DNA of 64,000 nucleotides from Stenotrophomonas maltophilia (lineage in GTDB: Bacteria; Pseudomonadota; Gammaproteobacteria; Xanthomonadales; Xanthomonadaceae). Below are positions 1-9,138 of the stretch, in pieces (position 1 is the first letter of the stretch; the number at the start of each line of letters is the position of its first letter). Position numbers and translations under genes: made by a program. The stretch spans positions 62,001 to 126,000 of the forward strand of contig NZ_QFHO01000008.1 of the NCBI RefSeq assembly GCF_004920835.1. Direction: 5' to 3'. The notes below the pieces were generated by a model, which saw only the letters and a list, made by a program, of their open reading frames with translations, was not told the origin of the DNA and ran no database searches.

Positions 1-1188
1 AACTCGCCAACGCTGTGGATTGCCGCTGGCACGCTGTGGGTGCTGGACGCCTCCATCAATGTGTCGATGGAACCGTTCCGCGCCTTCGTCGGTGACCAGC
101 TGGCGCCGCGCCAGCGACCGGTCGGCTACGCGATGCAGAGCTTTTTCATCGGTATCGGTGCCATCGTTGCCAGCTTCCTGCCGTTCATCCTCGCCCATTT
201 TGGTGTGGCCAATACCGCAGCTGCCGGAGAAGTGCCCGATACCGTGCGCTATGCGTTCTACTTCGGTGCAGTGGTGCTGCTGGCGGCGATCACCTGGACG
301 GTGGTCAGCACCCGCGAGTACTCACCGACGGAGCTGGCTGGCTTTGATGATGCCGAGCCGCCGGCGCACCACGCGGGGACTGCCATCAGTGGCCCGGCGC
401 CGTGGACGCAGGTGGCGCTGTGGCTGGGGCTCGGCGTGGTGCTGGCGCTGCTGATCGCCTGGCGGCAGGGCGACAAGATGCTATACGTGCTGGCGGGCTT
501 GTGTGCGGGTTACGGCGTGCTGCTTGCGCTCGCCCGTGCGCTGCCGGGCACCCACATGCTGGCCGCCATTGTCGGCGATCTGCGCGCGATGCCGGTCACC
601 ATGCGTCGCCTGGCGTGGGTGCAGTTCTTCTCGTGGTTCGCGTTGTTCGCGATGTGGATCTACACCACCGCCGCGGTGGCCGGTATCCACTTCGGCTCGA
701 CCGATCCGCAGTCGGCGGCCTACAACGAGGGAGCCAACTGGGTGGGGGTGCTGTTCGGCGCCTACAACGGCTTCGCTGCGCTGGCCGCGGTACTGATTCC
801 GCCGATGGTGCGTGCGATCGGCCTGCGCTGGAGCCACCTGGTCAACCTGTGGCTGGGCGGTGCAGGTCTGGTCTCGCTGATGTTCATCCGCGACCCGCAC
901 TGGCTGCTGCTGTCGATGGTCGGCGTCGGCTTCGCCTGGGCGTCCATTCTTTCGCTGCCATACGCACTGCTGTCCGACAGCGTGCCGGCATCGAAGATGG
1001 GCGTGTACATGGGCATCTTCAATTTCTTCATCGTGATCCCGCAGCTGGTTGCGGCCAGCGCGCTCGGCTTTGCCCTGCGCGCCTGGCTGGGTGGCCAGCC
1101 GATGCATGTGCTGGTGCTGGGCGGCTGCAGCCTGTTCGTCGCCGGCCTGTGCGTGCTGCGGGTTCCGTCCCGTCCGGAGGTGGTGTGA
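1..1188 (+). CDS. MFS sugar transporter, SLC45-like (5' end outside window)
   Basis: This inner-membrane transporter probably imports maltose- or sucrose-type sugars by proton symport. The frame is open from base 1, and the first residues visible (NSPTLWIAAGTLWVLDASIN) are internal, so the N-terminus lies outside the window. About ten hydrophobic segments follow, and the LDASINVSMEPFRAFVGD stretch is typical of SLC45-type transporters. The stop codon overlaps the start of the amylase gene (TGATG), so the two are translationally coupled. The partner secretes an amylase that would release the maltodextrins or maltose this protein could import. The substrate is inferred from that context and not proven. 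Confidence 0.8.
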   Translation, partial: NSPTLWIAAGTLWVLDASINVSMEPFRAFVGDQLAPRQRPVGYAMQSFFIGIGAIVASFLPFILAHFGVANTAAAGEVPDTVRYAFYFGAVVLLAAITWTVVSTREYSPTELAGFDDAEPPAHHAGTAISGPAPWTQVALWLGLGVVLALLIAWRQGDKMLYVLAGLCAGYGVLLALARALPGTHMLAAIVGDLRAMPVTMRRLAWVQFFSWFALFAMWIYTTAAVAGIHFGSTDPQSAAYNEGANWVGVLFGAYNGFAALAAVLIPPMVRAIGLRWSHLVNLWLGGAGLVSLMFIRDPHWLLLSMVGVGFAWASILSLPYALLSDSVPASKMGVYMGIFNFFIVIPQLVAASALGFALRAWLGGQPMHVLVLGGCSLFVAGLCVLRVPSRPEVV

Positions 1189-2903
1189 TGCGTGGTGCGC
1201 TGTCTGTTGCTGTTTCTCTGGTACTGCTGGCCGGCCATGCGACGGCCGCGCCACGCCCGGACTATGTGGGCACCACCGAGCCGTTCGCCAGCGATGCGGT
1301 GTACTTCGTGGTCACCGACCGCTTCGTCAACGGCGACCCGTCCAACGATCATCGCGACCAGGGCGGCAAGCACCGCACCTTCGATATCCCGGTGCCGTGC
1401 CCGGACAAGGTGGACGGAAACATCGGCTACCTCGGCGGTGATTTCCGCGGCGTGCTCGACAATGCGCAGTACATCCGCAACCTCGGCTTCGGCGCTGTAT
1501 GGATCACGCCCATCGTCGACAACCCGGACGAAGCCTTCACCGGCAGCAAGCCGATCAGCTGTACCAGCACGCTGACCGATCGTGGCAAGACCGGCTACCA
1601 TGGCTACTGGGGCATCAACTTCTACACGCTGGACGAGCACCTGCCCAGCCGCGACCTGGACTTCGCCGGGTTGACCAAGGGCCTGCACGGCGCCGGCCTG
1701 AAGGTAGTGCTGGACATCGTCGGCAACCATGGTTCGCCGGCCTGGACCATGCCCAAGCGGCAGCCGCAGTTCGGCCAGATCTTCGCCAAGGACGGCACAC
1801 TGATCGCCGATCACCAGAATCTGCCACCGCAGAAACTGGATCCGAAGCACAACCCGCTGCACGCGTTCTACAACAACATCGGTCCGGTCGACAGCAAGGA
1901 CGGCTCGATCTTCGATGGCAACCTGGCTGAACTGTCCGACTTCAACCAGGACAATCCGGCGGTGATGGATTATCTGGTGGGCGCCTACCTGCAGTGGACT
2001 GCACAGGGGGTGGATGCGCTGCGCATCGATACCATCGGCTGGCTGCCGCATCCGTGGTGGCATGAGTTCGTCAACCGCATCCGCGCGCAGCACCCGGGCA
2101 TGTTCATGTTCGGCGAGGCGTTCGACTACAACGCGGCGAGCATCGCCGAACACACCTGGCCGTCCAATGCCAACGTAAGCGTGCTGGATTTCCCGTTGCG
2201 CGGCGCGCTGGAACAGACCTTCGGCACCGCAGGCAAGGGCTTTGAAACCCTGGCCGAGCCGCTGCACCTGACCGGCGGCCCGTACGCCAATCCGTACGAG
2301 CTGATGAGCTTCTACGACAACCACGACATGCCACGCCTACAGGCCAGCGACAGCGGCTTCATCGATGCGCACAACTGGCTGTTCACTGCGCGCGGCATTC
2401 CGGTGGTCTATTACGGCTCGGAGACCGGCTTCATGCGGGGCCGCGCCGAGCACGCTGGCAACCGTGCCTACTTCGGCCAGCCGCGCGTGGACGCCGCGCC
2501 GCAGAGCCCGATCTTCGCGCCGCTGCAGCGCATCGCCAAACTGCGCGAAGCCATCCCGGCCCTGCAGCGCGGCTTGCAGGTGAACGAACGCCTCAAGGGC
2601 GATGAGGCGGTGTTCTTCCGCGTGCTGCAGCATGGTGATGTAGCGCAGACCGCGCTGGTGCTGCTGAACAAGGGCGACAGTGCGAAGACGTTCGAGGTCG
2701 GGCGCTACCTGCAGGCTGGCCGCTGGCGCGACGCGCTGGAGAGTGGTTCGCTGAAGGTGGCTGGCGCGCTGAAGGTCGAGGTTCCGGCGCACGGGGTCAA
2801 GGTCTACGTGCTGGATGCCGCCGTGCAGCAGCCGGCACTGCAGGCCGAGCTGGACAAGGCGATGGCCGACCAGCGGGCGCGGGACCAGCGGCTGGGGCGC
2901 TGA
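1188..2903 (+). CDS. Exported alpha-amylase / cyclomaltodextrinase-type GH13 enzyme
   Basis: This 571-residue glycoside hydrolase hydrolyses alpha-1,4-glucans outside the cytoplasm. A Sec signal peptide (MRGALSVAVSLVLLAGHATA) is followed by a GH13 TIM barrel. The catalytic nucleophile is the Asp in GVDALRIDTIGW, the acid/base is the Glu in MFGEAFDY, and the transition-state stabiliser is the Asp in SFYDNHDM. VLDIVGNHG is conserved region I. The start was chosen because the ATG overlaps the upstream stop and leads straight into the signal peptide. A longer upstream reading frame from position 402 is an alternative-frame shadow of the transporter. It forms a starch-use pair with the transporter. 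Confidence 0.9.
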   Translation: MRGALSVAVSLVLLAGHATAAPRPDYVGTTEPFASDAVYFVVTDRFVNGDPSNDHRDQGGKHRTFDIPVPCPDKVDGNIGYLGGDFRGVLDNAQYIRNLGFGAVWITPIVDNPDEAFTGSKPISCTSTLTDRGKTGYHGYWGINFYTLDEHLPSRDLDFAGLTKGLHGAGLKVVLDIVGNHGSPAWTMPKRQPQFGQIFAKDGTLIADHQNLPPQKLDPKHNPLHAFYNNIGPVDSKDGSIFDGNLAELSDFNQDNPAVMDYLVGAYLQWTAQGVDALRIDTIGWLPHPWWHEFVNRIRAQHPGMFMFGEAFDYNAASIAEHTWPSNANVSVLDFPLRGALEQTFGTAGKGFETLAEPLHLTGGPYANPYELMSFYDNHDMPRLQASDSGFIDAHNWLFTARGIPVVYYGSETGFMRGRAEHAGNRAYFGQPRVDAAPQSPIFAPLQRIAKLREAIPALQRGLQVNERLKGDEAVFFRVLQHGDVAQTALVLLNKGDSAKTFEVGRYLQAGRWRDALESGSLKVAGALKVEVPAHGVKVYVLDAAVQQPALQAELDKAMADQRARDQRLGR

Positions 2904-2906
2904 GGG

Positions 2907-2996
2907 CGTCGCCGGGCATGGCCCGGCGCTACCGCTCTGGTGGGTGCCAACCTCGGTTGGCACGCTTTTCGAGCAGTCGAGCAAGCTCGACTCTAC
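2907..2996. repeat. Cluster of three GTAG-type palindromic (SMAG/REP-like) units
   Basis: Three short imperfect palindromes follow the amylase stop: 2907-2932 (GCCGGGCATGGCCCGGC core, ending GCTAC), 2939-2963 (GGTGCCAACCTCGGTTGGCAC) and 2971-2996 (GTCGAGCAAGCTCGAC core, ending CTCTAC). Read on the minus strand, the first and third start with GTAG, the signature of the S. maltophilia SMAG family. They fill the gap between amylase and the SseB-like gene and may stabilise or terminate the mRNA. Confidence 0.75.
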
Positions 2997-3037
2997 AATA
3001 GGCGCCCCTCACGCCCCTCACGCCCCGCAGTATCGCC

Positions 3038-3424
3038 ATGACCGACCTCGCCCCGCAGACCCCGATCGAAACCCTGCTGAAGGCGGCGATGGACGGGGCG
3101 GTGCCGATCCGCGCCTTCATGGCGGCCTTCGTCGCCTCCGAGGTGGTGCTGCTGACCGGCAGCCTGATCACCCCTGACGGCAGTGGCTTCGACCCGCTGC
3201 TGTTCGACAAGCAGGGCACCCTGCACGTGGCCGTGTTCACCGATCCGTCGCGGGTGGGCATCTACAGCCAGCAGGCCGAACACCAGATCCGCTGGCTGAC
3301 GCTGGACGTGCTGCGCCGGGTGCCCAGCGGCTACGGTGTCGTGATCAACCCGGGTACGCCTCTGGGCTTCGAGATCTCGCCCAGTGGCGTTGGCGAGATC
3401 CTGAAGGACTTCGCCCAGGGCTGA
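3038..3424 (+). CDS. SseB-like N-terminal domain protein
   Basis: A 128-residue soluble protein. The pattern of an N-terminal helix (TPIETLLKAAMDG), a central strand pair (LLFDKQGTLHVAVFTDP) and GYGVVINPGTPLGFEISP matches the SseB N-terminal domain family, often found as stand-alone housekeeping proteins of unknown role. It is not the type III translocon SseB, despite the name. The gene stands alone between two REP-bearing gaps. The function is unknown and I assign only the family. Confidence 0.65.
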   Translation: MTDLAPQTPIETLLKAAMDGAVPIRAFMAAFVASEVVLLTGSLITPDGSGFDPLLFDKQGTLHVAVFTDPSRVGIYSQQAEHQIRWLTLDVLRRVPSGYGVVINPGTPLGFEISPSGVGEILKDFAQG

Positions 3425-3442
3425 GCCGTCGCCGTGCTGTTT

Positions 3443-3468
3443 GCAGAGTCGAGCATGGCTCGACGCTG
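3443..3468. repeat. SMAG/REP-like palindrome
   Basis: Palindrome with a GTCGAGCATGGCTCGAC core just after the SseB-like gene, related to the GTAG repeats elsewhere in the window. It lies in a transcription-terminator position, but no T-tract follows. Confidence 0.6.
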
Positions 3469-3533
3469 CAGAAGGCTTCCCTTCGAGCGCCGTCCGTGAT
3501 CCCCTTGGATGACATTGGGATAGAGGCATTGCC

Positions 3534-3998
3534 ATGGAATTCAGGGTATTAACCGCCGACGCACCGGAACGGCAGCAGTTGGCCCGGTGGTACCACGCGG
3601 AATGGGGCCAGGACGCCGGTCTGTCGCTTGAACAGGAACTGGAGCGGCTGAATCCGCCGCAGGATGCCGAAGGCTTTCCGCACCTGATCGCCGCCTTCGA
3701 TGACGGTCAGGTGGTCGGCGCGGTGCAGCTCAAGCGCAGGGAGATGCCGGCTTTCCCGCAATACGAGCATTGGCTGGGCAGCGTGTTCGTGGCCGATAGT
3801 CATCGCGGGCGTGGGCTGGCTGGCGCGCTGGTGGAACAGGCCGCGGCGCAGGCGGTGCGGATGGGCGTTTCCGACCTGTATCTGCAGACCGAAGCGCTGG
3901 ATGGCGGCCTGTACGCTCGGTTGGGCTGGAAGCCCCTGCAGGAAGCCGACAACCGGAACTATCGCGTGCTGGTGATGATGCGCAGGGTGGCCGCATGA
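3534..3998 (+). CDS. GNAT-family N-acetyltransferase
   Basis: A 154-residue acetyl-CoA-dependent acyltransferase. The acetyl-CoA binding motif A is seen as VFVADSHRGRGLAGALVEQA (R/Q-x-x-G-x-G/A type) at about residues 83-102, followed by the motif B region LYLQTEALDGGLYARLGW. The substrate cannot be told. The stop overlaps the next start by four bases (ATGA), so it is co-translated with the small membrane protein downstream. Confidence 0.85.
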   Translation: MEFRVLTADAPERQQLARWYHAEWGQDAGLSLEQELERLNPPQDAEGFPHLIAAFDDGQVVGAVQLKRREMPAFPQYEHWLGSVFVADSHRGRGLAGALVEQAAAQAVRMGVSDLYLQTEALDGGLYARLGWKPLQEADNRNYRVLVMMRRVAA

Positions 3999-4288
3999 AT
4001 GCCCCCGCACCTCGCCATTCCCGGTCGGCCCTGATCTTCCTGATCGCGGCCATCGCCGCCGCGCTGGTGGCCATGCCCTTGCTGCGCGCGGTGGGCATTG
4101 TGCAGTGGCCGGTGTTCGTCATCGCCTGGCTGATCAACCTGGGCGCGGCGTGGCATCTGGCGCAGTGGGCGCGCCAGCAGGGCCGTTCGGCCTGGGCCTT
4201 CGGGTTGCCGGCGGTGCTCGGCACCGTCGCTTCGATCGTGGTCTATGTACTGCTGGCGTTGCTGGGGCCGAAGGCCACGGTGCGCTGA
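3995..4288 (+). CDS. Small membrane protein, unknown function
   Basis: A 97-residue protein with three predicted membrane segments (about residues 12-30, 34-53 and 66-88) and short charged loops. The ATG overlaps the stop of the acetyltransferase gene, so the pair is an operon. No family was recognised. Confidence 0.7.
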   Translation: MNAPAPRHSRSALIFLIAAIAAALVAMPLLRAVGIVQWPVFVIAWLINLGAAWHLAQWARQQGRSAWAFGLPAVLGTVASIVVYVLLALLGPKATVR

Positions 4289-4293
4289 AAGCG

Positions 4294-4319
4294 CTGTGCC
4301 GAGCATGGCTCGGCACTAC
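4294..4319. repeat. SMAG/REP-like palindrome between convergent genes
   Basis: Perfect palindromic core GTGCCGAGCATGGCTCGGCAC followed by TAC, i.e. GTAG-started on the minus strand. It sits between the convergent small membrane protein and the M1-peptidase gene, so it may act as a bidirectional attenuator. Confidence 0.65.
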
Positions 4320-4364
4320 ATGTGCCATGCGGAGCGCCGACGCAACCGCCGGCGCTCCATTACT

Positions 4365-7300
4365 TCACAGCGTCACCTTGCGCCGGTTGTCATCGCTCAC
4401 CCGGTCGATCAGCTTGTTGTACGGATCGAAGCCCGCTTCATCCGGCTTTTCATCCACGGTCACCGTGATCTTCGGCGCGGCGCTGGTGATGTGGTGGCGC
4501 TGCAGATACAGCACCTTCTGGTCGCGTTCCTTGCCCGAAGGCCCGTTGGCAAACACGCCGATCTCGACCCAGTCATCCATCTTCCCGTCGCTCTCCTTAC
4601 CCTTGCCATCGGCGTACTGCTTTGCGGCGTGCAGGTCCAGGGTCACGTCGTAGCGGCCGTCATCGCGCTTGCGCGCGCTGGCGGCCAGCACCCGGTTGTC
4701 ATAGAAGCTGATCTTCTCGAACAGGTCGGTGACCAGCTGCTGGCGATCAGCCGGGGTCTCGGCACGGATGTAGCCCAGCAGTTCGCGTGAGGTGGTGTAC
4801 GGGGGTTGCTGGTAGCCCTTGTCCTGCAGGAAGCGCTTCAGGGCGCGGTTCAGGGCCTGCTCGCCGATCTCCTCGCGCAGCCGGTAGAACACCAGCGAAC
4901 CCTTCTGGTAGTGGATGTACTGCTGGTTTTCCACGCGCTCCAGCGGCTGCTCCTCAATGGCCTCGCCACCGCGGCCAGACAGGTAGCCGTCCAGCTCGCG
5001 CTTGAGGAACTGGCGCATGTGCTGGCGGCCGTACTCCTGCTCCATCACCATCAGCGCCGAATACTGCGACAGCGACTCGGACAGGACCGTGGCGCCCTGC
5101 ACATTGGCACCGATCACCTGGTGCGCCCACCACTGGTGTGCGATCTCGTGCGCAGTCACGTAGAACACATAGTCCACCTTGTCCGGGTCACGCAGGTCGG
5201 CGATGAAGCCGATGGCCTCGGAGTAGGGGATGGTATTGGCGAACGACTGCGCGAAGCGGGCATAGCCCGGGAACTCGATGATGCGCACCTGCCGGTGCTG
5301 GTAGGGCGTGAAGTTCGCTTCGTAGTAGGCCAGCGATTTCTGTACCGCTTCGATCATCCGGTCCACGTTGTAGCCGTGCGCCGGGTCGAAGTAGACCTCG
5401 ATCGGGATGTCCTTGTACTTCGCCTTGCGTACCTCCCAGCGTGCCGACAGGTAGGCGTAGAAGTTCAGCATCGGGCGGTCCATCGCGTAGCTGAAGCAAC
5501 GCCGGCCGTTCACCGTGGTCTCGTGCTGCAGGTAGCCCGGGGCAAGCGCCACCTGGTCCGGCGCCGTGCAGACCGTGGTACGGAAGTCGAGCCAGTCGGC
5601 ATCGTTGGAGATGTAGGTGTTGGCACGCGCGGCTTCGTCTTCCAGCTTGGGCATGCGCCGCGGCTCACCCAGGTCACGCTTGCGCCGCTCGTTGCGGTCG
5701 CTGATCTCCGCACCTTCGTTGTAGCCGAAGGAGGGCAGCACGCGGCTGTTGAAGAACGTGCCGTTGTCCACGATGTTGCTCGGTGCCTGGCCGGCGGTAA
5801 TGCCGTTGGGCTTCTGCACCACCCGGAAATGGACGTTGCGGCTTTCACCCGGCTTCAGTGGCGTGGCCAGACGGTAGATGCGGTAGCCGAGGTCAGCGTC
5901 GTGCATCGCCAGGGTCTGCCCGCCCAGATCGACCGCGACCAGCTGCTTGTCATCCCCCATCGATACATGCACGTCCTGGATCGGCGTGGCGTGGGTGTTG
6001 CGCACCGTCCAGTTCGCATCGATCACCATCGACTGCGATTCCGGAAACAGGTCCACGCGGTTGTCCACCGCCACGATGCGTGGTTGCGGCAGATTGCGGT
6101 ACTTCGACAGCTCGCGCTCGTAGCGGGCCTGCAGGTCCAGCTGCTGGTCGGGCGAGAGGAACTCGTTGCGGATGTTGGTGCTCCAGTACAGCCAGCCACC
6201 CACACCGATGAAGGCCAGTGCCGCCAGTGCTGCGAAGGCGCCGGTCGGACCGCGCAGGCGACGACCGGCCAGGGCCAGACGCTGGCGCAAGCCCTGGCTG
6301 ACACCGCGTACCCAGAACGCCGAGGCCAGGCACATCAATGTCAGCAGGAACAGCGCCCAGTAACCCTGGAACGCCAGCTGTCCGGTCAGGAAGTGGCCGT
6401 AGCCGTTCATGTCCGAATAGGGCGCGTTGGGCCAACTGCCAAAGTTGTACAGGTTCTGCGTGTAGTCGAGCAGGCCGAGCACACCCTGGCCGATCATCAC
6501 CACGATCAGCAATGCGTAACCGACGAACTTGTTGTTGGTGAGCACCTGCAGCACCAGCGCCAGGCCGCCCATCAGGATGTAGACCACCGAATCCAGCGCC
6601 AGGCTGCGCAGGTACAGCAGCGGCTCCAGATGCGTGTAGCCCTTGGCCAGCTGCACGCTCATCGCGGCCAGCGCGCCGGCTGCCTGGAAGCAGACGATCA
6701 CTGCCAGCAGGGCAGTGAACTTGGCCAGCAGCGGCACCCAGTTCGGCACCGGCATGGCATCGGTTACTTCGTTGATGCGCGCACTGCGTTCCTTCCAGAC
6801 CAGTTCACCGGCGAAGAACAGCACGATGATCACCAGCAGCCAGCTGAAGGCACCCTGCAGGCCCATGATCATCTGCGAGGTGACCGGCCAGATCGAGGTG
6901 CCGTACAGCGTCTGCCGGAACAGCGCGCTGGGCAGGAAGTTGGCCAGGCCCAGTACCAGCAGCACGATGAACGGCACGCTGCGCAACACGCCACGTGTAT
7001 CGAAGCGGATCTGGCGCAGGAACTGCTGCCACGCCGTGGTGGCGGTGAACGCCGGTACCACGCGCGGCAGTGTTGCACGGGTCGGGCGGACCGCACTGGC
7101 ATCGGCAACCGGCTGCGCCTGCCTGCGGCCCCATCGACGACGGCCACTGCCGCTGCGTTCGGTGCGGAACAGTGCGAAGGTAGCGGCGAACAGCGCGGCG
7201 GCCACACCCAGCCACAGAGCGCGGTTGGCCAGCAGGTAGCCGGCCAACTCGGGAATTCCGCTGTTGCGTTCGGCGGTGGACCAGTAGCGGATCGTGCGGC

Positions 7301-7949
7301 TGAGCGCACGCATGCCCAGCGGCTCGCTCAGCACTGCGATCCACGTGTTGTCGATGTCGCGCAGCAGGGCCGCGCTGGCGCCGTACAGCACCAGGTAGGC
7401 CACCAGCCCGATGTACACCCACAGGATCGAACGGGTCAGCGCTGCCAGCAGCGACAGCAGTGCGGTGGTGAACAACAGGTTCGGGATGACGATGACCGCG
7501 AAGGTCCAGGCATAGCCCTGCCAGCTGATCGGGCCCATGCGTTCGGGATCGATCCACGGCATGAACGGCGCCAGCCACAGGCCAAACGCAATCACGATGT
7601 AGACCAGCAAGCCGGCGGCCAGGGCGGCAGCGATGCGCCCAGCCAGGTAGTCGCGGCGCTTCACCGGGCTGGCGAAGATCAGCTCGGCTGTGCCGAGCTC
7701 GAAGTCACGCAGCAGCGCGTTGCTGACGAACAGGGCGGTGACCAGCATGCCGAGCAGGGTGAAGATGCCCAGCATCTGCGCGATCACGGTGGGCGCGTTG
7801 CTGTGTACGTTGCCGCTGCCGCCACCGATCTGCACGGCGTCGCTGGAGGCAGCGGCGAAGGCGAGCAGGGCGAACAGGCCGGCCAGCAGCCACAGCAGGG
7901 GAGAACGCAGCTGCTCGCGCAGCTCGAAGCGGAAAAAGTTGAGGATCAT
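4365..7949 (-). CDS. ABC transporter permease fused to an M1-family aminopeptidase
   Basis: A 1194-residue fusion. The N-terminal half has two ABC-2-type permease blocks of membrane segments (about residues 20-255 and 310-600). The C-terminal half is a gluzincin metallopeptidase, with the zinc motif HEIAHQWW near residue 932 and the downstream zinc-ligand Glu in VLSESLSQYSAL. Family members export a substrate and carry a peptidase domain predicted on the periplasmic side. Start: ATG leading into MILNFFRFELREQLRSP, 12 bases after the ATPase stop. Together with that ATPase it forms a complete exporter. The substrate is unknown. Residue positions are approximate. Confidence 0.9.
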   Translation of the reverse strand: MILNFFRFELREQLRSPLLWLLAGLFALLAFAAASSDAVQIGGGSGNVHSNAPTVIAQMLGIFTLLGMLVTALFVSNALLRDFELGTAELIFASPVKRRDYLAGRIAAALAAGLLVYIVIAFGLWLAPFMPWIDPERMGPISWQGYAWTFAVIVIPNLLFTTALLSLLAALTRSILWVYIGLVAYLVLYGASAALLRDIDNTWIAVLSEPLGMRALSRTIRYWSTAERNSGIPELAGYLLANRALWLGVAAALFAATFALFRTERSGSGRRRWGRRQAQPVADASAVRPTRATLPRVVPAFTATTAWQQFLRQIRFDTRGVLRSVPFIVLLVLGLANFLPSALFRQTLYGTSIWPVTSQMIMGLQGAFSWLLVIIVLFFAGELVWKERSARINEVTDAMPVPNWVPLLAKFTALLAVIVCFQAAGALAAMSVQLAKGYTHLEPLLYLRSLALDSVVYILMGGLALVLQVLTNNKFVGYALLIVVMIGQGVLGLLDYTQNLYNFGSWPNAPYSDMNGYGHFLTGQLAFQGYWALFLLTLMCLASAFWVRGVSQGLRQRLALAGRRLRGPTGAFAALAALAFIGVGGWLYWSTNIRNEFLSPDQQLDLQARYERELSKYRNLPQPRIVAVDNRVDLFPESQSMVIDANWTVRNTHATPIQDVHVSMGDDKQLVAVDLGGQTLAMHDADLGYRIYRLATPLKPGESRNVHFRVVQKPNGITAGQAPSNIVDNGTFFNSRVLPSFGYNEGAEISDRNERRKRDLGEPRRMPKLEDEAARANTYISNDADWLDFRTTVCTAPDQVALAPGYLQHETTVNGRRCFSYAMDRPMLNFYAYLSARWEVRKAKYKDIPIEVYFDPAHGYNVDRMIEAVQKSLAYYEANFTPYQHRQVRIIEFPGYARFAQSFANTIPYSEAIGFIADLRDPDKVDYVFYVTAHEIAHQWWAHQVIGANVQGATVLSESLSQYSALMVMEQEYGRQHMRQFLKRELDGYLSGRGGEAIEEQPLERVENQQYIHYQKGSLVFYRLREEIGEQALNRALKRFLQDKGYQQPPYTTSRELLGYIRAETPADRQQLVTDLFEKISFYDNRVLAASARKRDDGRYDVTLDLHAAKQYADGKGKESDGKMDDWVEIGVFANGPSGKERDQKVLYLQRHHITSAAPKITVTVDEKPDEAGFDPYNKLIDRVSDDNRRKVTL

Positions 7950-7961
7950 GGCGTGCTCCGC

Positions 7962-8864
7962 TCAGGCTGCCGCGCGGGCACGGGCCTGCAGGCGCAGGCG
8001 CTGGAAGTACACGTCCTCGAGGTCGGGAGCCACCGCCGCGAAGCCGTCGCCGGGATCGTTGGCACTGTGCACGTGGATCACCGGGCGGCCACCGACCAGA
8101 CGGGTCGACAGCACTACGTAGCGTGCTTCATGGTCGGCCAGTTCCGAAGGATCGACCTGCTTGCGCCAGACCTGCTGCTGCAGAGCATCGATGGCTTCGG
8201 CGGGGCGCCCGGTCAGCAGCACCTGGCCCTTGTTCATGATCGCCATGGTGGGGCACAGGTCGGTCACGTCCTCGACGATGTGGGTGGACAGGATCACCGC
8301 CACGTTCTCGCCGATGGCTGCCAGCAGGTTGAGGAAGCGATTGCGTTCCTCGGGGTCGAGGCCGGCGGTGGGCTCGTCGACGATCACCAGCCGCGGGTCG
8401 CCGAGCAGTGCCTGGGCAATGCCGAAGCGCTGGCGCATGCCGCCGGAGTACGTGCCGAGCTTGCGCTTGCGCGCGTCCCACAGATTCACCTGCTGCAGCA
8501 GACCATCGACCACCTCGCGGCGCTGCGCGCGCTGGGTCAGCCCCTTGAGCACCGCGAAATGTTCCAGCAGGTCCAGCGCGCTGACCTTCGGGTACACGCC
8601 GAAATCCTGCGGCAGGTAGCCCAGCCGGCGGCGCACCGCGTCCTTGTCGCGCAGTACGTCGATCGGCGCTTCGCCGGGAATGGTGAGGATGGCCGAACCG
8701 CTGTCGGCCTCCTGCAGGGTGGACAGCGTACGCATCAGCGAAGACTTGCCGGCGCCGTTCGGCCCGAGCAGGCCGAACATGCCGCGCGGGATGTCCAGGC
8801 TGACATTGTTGAGAGCGTGCACGCCGTTGGCGTACGTCTTGGACAGCGAATCTATCTTCAGCAT
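7962..8864 (-). CDS. ABC transporter ATP-binding protein
   Basis: A 300-residue ATPase that powers the adjacent permease-peptidase. Walker A is GPNGAGKSS, the signature is YSGGMRQR, Walker B is LVIVDEPTAGLD, and the switch His is in ILSTHIVED. About 80 residues follow the nucleotide-binding domain, as in multidrug or antibiotic ABC-2 exporters. It is first in the minus-strand operon, with the permease gene 12 bases behind it. Confidence 0.92.
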   Translation of the reverse strand: MLKIDSLSKTYANGVHALNNVSLDIPRGMFGLLGPNGAGKSSLMRTLSTLQEADSGSAILTIPGEAPIDVLRDKDAVRRRLGYLPQDFGVYPKVSALDLLEHFAVLKGLTQRAQRREVVDGLLQQVNLWDARKRKLGTYSGGMRQRFGIAQALLGDPRLVIVDEPTAGLDPEERNRFLNLLAAIGENVAVILSTHIVEDVTDLCPTMAIMNKGQVLLTGRPAEAIDALQQQVWRKQVDPSELADHEARYVVLSTRLVGGRPVIHVHSANDPGDGFAAVAPDLEDVYFQRLRLQARARAAA

Positions 8865-9138
8865 GCGACGTACACCTTTCCGTGTGTGATCGCGCTGTTT
8901 ATCACCCGCAACCGGGCTGGCGTCATGCGCCGTTGGTCATGGTGCCGTGCGGGTAGCAGGTGAGGGCACCCCACCGTTGAAGGGCGCGGCAGGGGCGGCT
9001 TCCAGTGCGTGGGGCTTCGCCAGGGCGGCAGGGGGCCAGCCTGTGAAGTCTTCCTGAATGCGTTGGGGAAGGTCGGCCGGATCACACAGGACGTCGACAG
9101 GGGCACCGATAGTCTTTGCGCCTCTCAGGGCCATTGCC

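Noticed and set aside
402..1187. Long upstream extension of the amylase frame from position 402
   Set aside because: It overlaps the transporter in another frame, is arginine/alanine-rich, and lacks motifs; the signal peptide begins at 1188.
4806..8963. 1385-codon open frame on the plus strand
   Set aside because: It is antisense to the M1-peptidase and ATPase genes, with a Gln/His/Arg-rich shadow composition and no domain. High-GC codon use creates such frames.
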